A stretch of 9,456 nt of DNA from JBDRMV01 sp043825615. GTDB lineage: Bacteria > CG03. Every line of letters begins with the position of its first letter. Within the stretch, counting starts at the first letter, position 1. The notes under the pieces are model-generated. The model was not told where the DNA came from, did not search any database, and saw only the letters and a list, made by a program, of their open reading frames with translations. The stretch lies in assembly GCA_043825615.1 (NCBI GenBank), contig JBDRRS010000024.1, positions 1-9,456 on the forward strand, written 5' to 3'. Both the position numbers and the translations under genes were made by a program. Positions 6,660 to 9,456 of the stretch are shown here, in pieces.

Positions 6660-8108
6660 TTAATTTGCCTCCCGCCGGTATCTGTAAAAATAATAGAATA
6701 TATTTTTCAGAGTTTCTCTTAATCCCATTTTATACGGTAAACATTTTTTGAGATAATAGCCATCGACGAAATCGCCGAATTTTCTAAAGATGCGGTTCGG
6801 GGGGAGACGGAAAAACACCCTTTTAAAAAAATTGAAAAGATACGGATGTTTGACTATCAAAGAAAAGAAACATCTCAGGTTCAACTTCTTATTTGAATCT
6901 TCCTTATTTTTTTTATTGAGCAGGATATTATGGTAATAATTAATATTCAATTTTGAAAAATCCCCGTTAAAATAGTTGTTTTCGATAGCGTAATTTGTCA
7001 GTTCCAACTTCGGGTAAGGACTAAAAAATGAGCAATTCGCAAAATCAGATTCAATTTGAATATTAAGTTTAAGGGTATCCAATGCCGCATTGAAATCTTC
7101 GCCGGGAATCCCAATAATATTTTCTGTTAAGAACTTAATTTTATATTTCTTAAGCATATTAGCGCCTTTAATTATTGTATCTATATTCATCCGTCTTTTT
7201 AATATCTTATTCCTGATAAAATCATTGCCTGATTCAATCCCTATATACACCAAAACACAGTTGGATTCTTTTAGAAGACAGATAACTTCTTCATCTAAAT
7301 TGTCAAATCTGGCATTAATACTGAAAGGAATGCCCACTTCTTTTTTGTAAATCTCTGAAAAACTTCTTATCCATTTTTTATCCAAAGTAAAAACATCATC
7401 TACAAAACCTACCATTTTAATTTTTGTCAACGTTCTCTCATAATTTATTTCCTCGCAAACTTTTTGAGGATTTCTGGACCTATATATTTTTTTATCGTTT
7501 TTATATATATCATTGTATGCCTTATTAAAACAATAAGTGCACCTATACGGACATCCTCTATGCGCCAAAAAATGTTTGATTCCATGCTCGTTAATGATAG
7601 GGAAATTCTTATAAAATGTTACCCTGTCCGGGAAGGGCAATACATCCAATTCTTTAAGCAGCGGACGAACGGGGTTTTTAATTATCTTGCCATTTTTCTT
7701 TATCCAGAAATTTAAAACATCTTCCGGTATCTCATTGTGGTCTGAAATTTTTTTTACAAACTCTTCTAAAGCCAGTTCGCCTTCTCCTATGCATACCGCA
7801 TCTACGGATTCTTTTTCTATTAGTTCGGGGGAAAAAGTTGCGTGCGGTCCGCCGAATAAAGATATAAAATTCAACTCTTTTTTTAAGTTCTTATTAAAAT
7901 CTAAATAAAATTTTTGCTTGCCGGAAATAACACTGTAAGCCACTATGTCAGGTTTAAAATGCTTTAAATTTTTAAGGGCACTGCTAAGGTAACCGCCAAT
8001 TTCAAATATTTTAGCATCCCACCCGTTCTTTTTTAAGATTCCTGAAAGGTAAGCAATACCTAAAGGAATGGAAAACTCAATTTTGTCAATAACAAATGCT
8101 ACTTTCAT
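6660..8108 (-). CDS. B12-binding-domain radical SAM protein (first of two)
   Basis: A protein of 482 residues. Residues 1-130 look like the cobalamin-binding-type Rossmann domain: IPLGIAYLSGIL (14-25), FGGPHATFSPE (85-95) and IGEGE (107-111). The radical SAM core starts with the CxxxCxxC cluster motif C186, C190, C193 (RGCPYRCTYC), which holds the 4Fe-4S cluster that cleaves S-adenosylmethionine. It continues with VGFVDDVFT (233-241), YIGIESG (288-294) and NIIGIPGED (330-338). The classic DxHxxG cobalamin ligand motif is not visible. The last 100 or so residues are rich in Phe, Tyr, Lys and Arg and could lie on a membrane. Members of this group include methylases and enzymes of cofactor, hopanoid and antibiotic synthesis, so the reaction here is unknown. 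The gene starts 9 bases after the GT-C stop and has a weak ribosome binding site. It is more AT-rich than the genes at the left end of the window. Confidence 0.88.
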   Translation of the reverse strand: MKVAFVIDKIEFSIPLGIAYLSGILKKNGWDAKIFEIGGYLSSALKNLKHFKPDIVAYSVISGKQKFYLDFNKNLKKELNFISLFGGPHATFSPELIEKESVDAVCIGEGELALEEFVKKISDHNEIPEDVLNFWIKKNGKIIKNPVRPLLKELDVLPFPDRVTFYKNFPIINEHGIKHFLAHRGCPYRCTYCFNKAYNDIYKNDKKIYRSRNPQKVCEEINYERTLTKIKMVGFVDDVFTLDKKWIRSFSEIYKKEVGIPFSINARFDNLDEEVICLLKESNCVLVYIGIESGNDFIRNKILKRRMNIDTIIKGANMLKKYKIKFLTENIIGIPGEDFNAALDTLKLNIQIESDFANCSFFSPYPKLELTNYAIENNYFNGDFSKLNINYYHNILLNKKNKEDSNKKLNLRCFFSLIVKHPYLFNFFKRVFFRLPPNRIFRKFGDFVDGYYLKKCLPYKMGLRETLKNIFYYFYRYRREAN

Positions 8109-8117
8109 GATAATTAA

Positions 8118-9401
8118 TCAATAGTTAAAAGTTGCTTTAAGCAATAACCTAACCGGCTCGGAATAAATAAATACCAGATAATTAATTAAAAACCAGCCGG
8201 AAAATACCAAAATCGCTCTTTTAAGCCGCTCCTTCTCAAAGAAATGACTGACAGCAACCGCTGCAAAAACAATCATATAGGGAGAAAACGACTCCCTCAT
8301 CCTCGGTTCTCCTTCAAAAACAGCCACCACTATTAAGAGGTTCAAAAAAATATACAAAAGCAACCCGTTTTTCTTCCTTGATTTAATCCCAAGCCACATC
8401 CCCCACAACCAGAAAGGGAAAATAAGAGCGTAAGAGAAATCATATACCGGCAGAAACGGATAAAGCGCAGTAAGTATTTTAAGCGAACATAATTTTGCAA
8501 TACGGAAGGGATGCGCGCTAAGCAGATATTTTAATCCTTCTTTATAATACGCCTTATTTTTCTCTACCTCGGAAAGATGGGCATATTTGGAAAAATCAAG
8601 ATTAGCGCTGTCGGCACAACCCTTCGCCCAGGGATTGTTCCCAACCCAGAAACCGAATCCTCCCTCGGTAGCAGAAAGTATAAAAACATGATGGATACGA
8701 TAATTGCGAATCACCCAGGGTGTGAGCACAAGAAGAAACGGAATCAAAATAAACAGGAAAGTTAAAATTGCTTTTTTAAAATTGCGGTATTTTTCAAACA
8801 GCCAGATTAAAATAAATCCGGGGAAACTCAAGGTATACGGTGCTGTGAGAGCAGATAAACCAAGGGTTATACCGGCAATTATCTGATTTCTGCGGCCGTT
8901 CGGTTCATCTATCTTCAAAAAATAAAGGATTGCCACAGCCAGGAGGAATCCGAAAAGTATCTCCTTAAACAAAAATATGACCGGAACAATAAGCCCGTAG
9001 TAAAACACGGAAATTATCCCGGCAATTCGCGCGGAACCGGAACCCCTGATTTTTTTAGTAATGAAATAAATGAGCAGGCAAACTAATGCCGATAAAATTG
9101 CCTGAATAATTCTTACCGCTCCGTAAGAATGCCCTAATATTGAATAAATTCCGGCAAAAAACATAGAAGTCAACGGCAGCCTGAATGACCTCAAATCCTC
9201 ATAATGATAACTATCTTTATAACGGTAACCTTCGCCTTTTAGGATATTCAGGGCGCCCTCGTTAAAGTAGTGCTGGTCAGGGCCGTCGAGCAATTCGGAA
9301 CCTGTTGTAAACATGAAAATAACGCAGAGCCTTACCAGTAAAGCGGTAACAAATAAAATCGCCAGGAAGTTCTTTTCCCTTTCAAGAAAGTTAAGGTTCA
9401 T
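8118..9401 (-). CDS. GT-C membrane glycosyltransferase, PMT_2/ArnT-like (GT39/GT83 type)
   Basis: This 427-residue protein is strongly hydrophobic, with roughly 11-12 membrane segments (for example around residues 12-32, 95-115, 125-142, 144-162, 174-200, 211-230, 347-362, 372-388 and 396-413). The first large loop after helix 1 contains PDQHY (41-45) followed by a Tyr/Arg-rich stretch, the place where ArnT/PMT enzymes carry their catalytic acidic residue. A later loop has PWVIRNY (228-234) and WVGNNPWAKG (252-261), both typical of PMT_2-family glycosyltransferases. Such enzymes transfer a sugar from a polyprenyl-phosphate donor to a lipid, glycan or protein on the outer face of the membrane. 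The DPM1-like gene two genes downstream is a plausible maker of that donor. The ATG overlaps the stop of the previous gene and has no good Shine-Dalgarno, so it probably depends on translational coupling. The acceptor and sugar are unknown. Confidence 0.85.
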   Translation of the reverse strand: MNLNFLEREKNFLAILFVTALLVRLCVIFMFTTGSELLDGPDQHYFNEGALNILKGEGYRYKDSYHYEDLRSFRLPLTSMFFAGIYSILGHSYGAVRIIQAILSALVCLLIYFITKKIRGSGSARIAGIISVFYYGLIVPVIFLFKEILFGFLLAVAILYFLKIDEPNGRRNQIIAGITLGLSALTAPYTLSFPGFILIWLFEKYRNFKKAILTFLFILIPFLLVLTPWVIRNYRIHHVFILSATEGGFGFWVGNNPWAKGCADSANLDFSKYAHLSEVEKNKAYYKEGLKYLLSAHPFRIAKLCSLKILTALYPFLPVYDFSYALIFPFWLWGMWLGIKSRKKNGLLLYIFLNLLIVVAVFEGEPRMRESFSPYMIVFAAVAVSHFFEKERLKRAILVFSGWFLINYLVFIYSEPVRLLLKATFNY

Positions 9402-9456
9402 TTTTTTATTGACGTAACCATTGTTTCCTTTTTCCAGTGTTCTTTATACCACTCAA
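9398..9456 (-). CDS. C-terminal tail of an upstream gene, possibly a sugar-nucleotide epimerase/dehydratase (partial)
   Basis: The first open frame at the right edge encodes EWYKEHWKKETMVTSIKK and then stops at TGA (9400-9398). That stop overlaps the ATG of the GT-C gene (9401-9399) in an ATGA arrangement typical of translationally coupled operon genes. An ending of the type 'EWYKEHW' is common at the C-terminus of extended short-chain dehydrogenases such as NAD-dependent sugar epimerases and 4,6-dehydratases, which would suit a glycan cluster. Only 18 residues are visible, so the family is a guess. The coding call rests mainly on the frame and the stop/start overlap. Confidence 0.5.
   Translation of the reverse strand, partial: EWYKEHWKKETMVTSIKK

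Noticed and set aside
7090..7908. Three plus-strand open frames opposite the first radical SAM gene
   Set aside because: These are shadows of the conserved radical SAM reading frame, with no motif of their own.
3422..8108. The two radical SAM genes as a recent tandem duplication
   Set aside because: They share the overall layout but differ widely outside the core motifs, differ in C-terminal region and base composition, and are separated by three unrelated genes.
1..9456. CRISPR array, tRNA/rRNA gene, insertion sequence or phage-like module
   Set aside because: No regularly spaced repeats, tRNA-like folding, transposase-like protein or terminal repeats were seen. Nearly all sequence is accounted for by the minus-strand genes.

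Overview
The window holds part of one long bacterial gene cluster. Everything is read from the minus strand, so gene order runs from high to low coordinates. I see eight complete genes, the last codons of a ninth at the right edge and the first 64 codons of a tenth at the left edge. Junctions are tight: two ATGA stop/start overlaps, and gaps of 2, 9, 11, 12 and 13 bases. Only two gaps are larger: 73 bases at 5790-5862, which carries a perfect inverted repeat, and 64 bases at 195-258. The plus strand has no convincing gene. Purine-rich Shine-Dalgarno sequences precede several starts, which points to Bacteria. The host cannot be named from this sequence. Moderate to low GC and tandem B12-type radical SAM genes would suit an uncultured, probably anaerobic lineage, but that is inference.

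Layout in transcription order: tail of an upstream gene, possibly a sugar-nucleotide epimerase/dehydratase (9398-9456); a multi-membrane GT-C glycosyltransferase of the PMT/ArnT kind (8118-9401); a B12-binding-type radical SAM protein (6660-8108); a DPM1-like GT2 polyprenyl-phosphate sugar synthase (5863-6657); the inverted repeat; a small nine-cysteine YkgJ-like protein (5472-5789); a class I SAM methyltransferase (4834-5460); a second B12-binding-type radical SAM protein (3422-4837); a DegT/perosamine-synthase-like sugar aminotransferase whose best start is 3408 (2167-3408); an AsnB-type glutamine amidotransferase (259-2154); and the start of a hexapeptide-repeat acyltransferase (1-194).

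The genes read as a pathway for a decorated surface glycan or glycolipid. The aminotransferase and acyltransferase could make an N-acylated amino sugar on a nucleotide carrier. The AsnB-type enzyme could amidate a carboxylate, for example on a uronic acid. The DPM1-like enzyme would load a sugar onto a polyprenyl phosphate, which the GT-C enzyme would use on the outer side of the membrane. The unusual part is the middle: two radical SAM/B12-type enzymes, an ordinary methyltransferase and a metal-binding-type Cys-cluster protein. Together these suggest C-methylation or another radical-based change to the sugar, its lipid carrier or a membrane lipid. No substrate can be read from sequence alone. 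No RNA gene, CRISPR array, insertion sequence or clear terminator was found.
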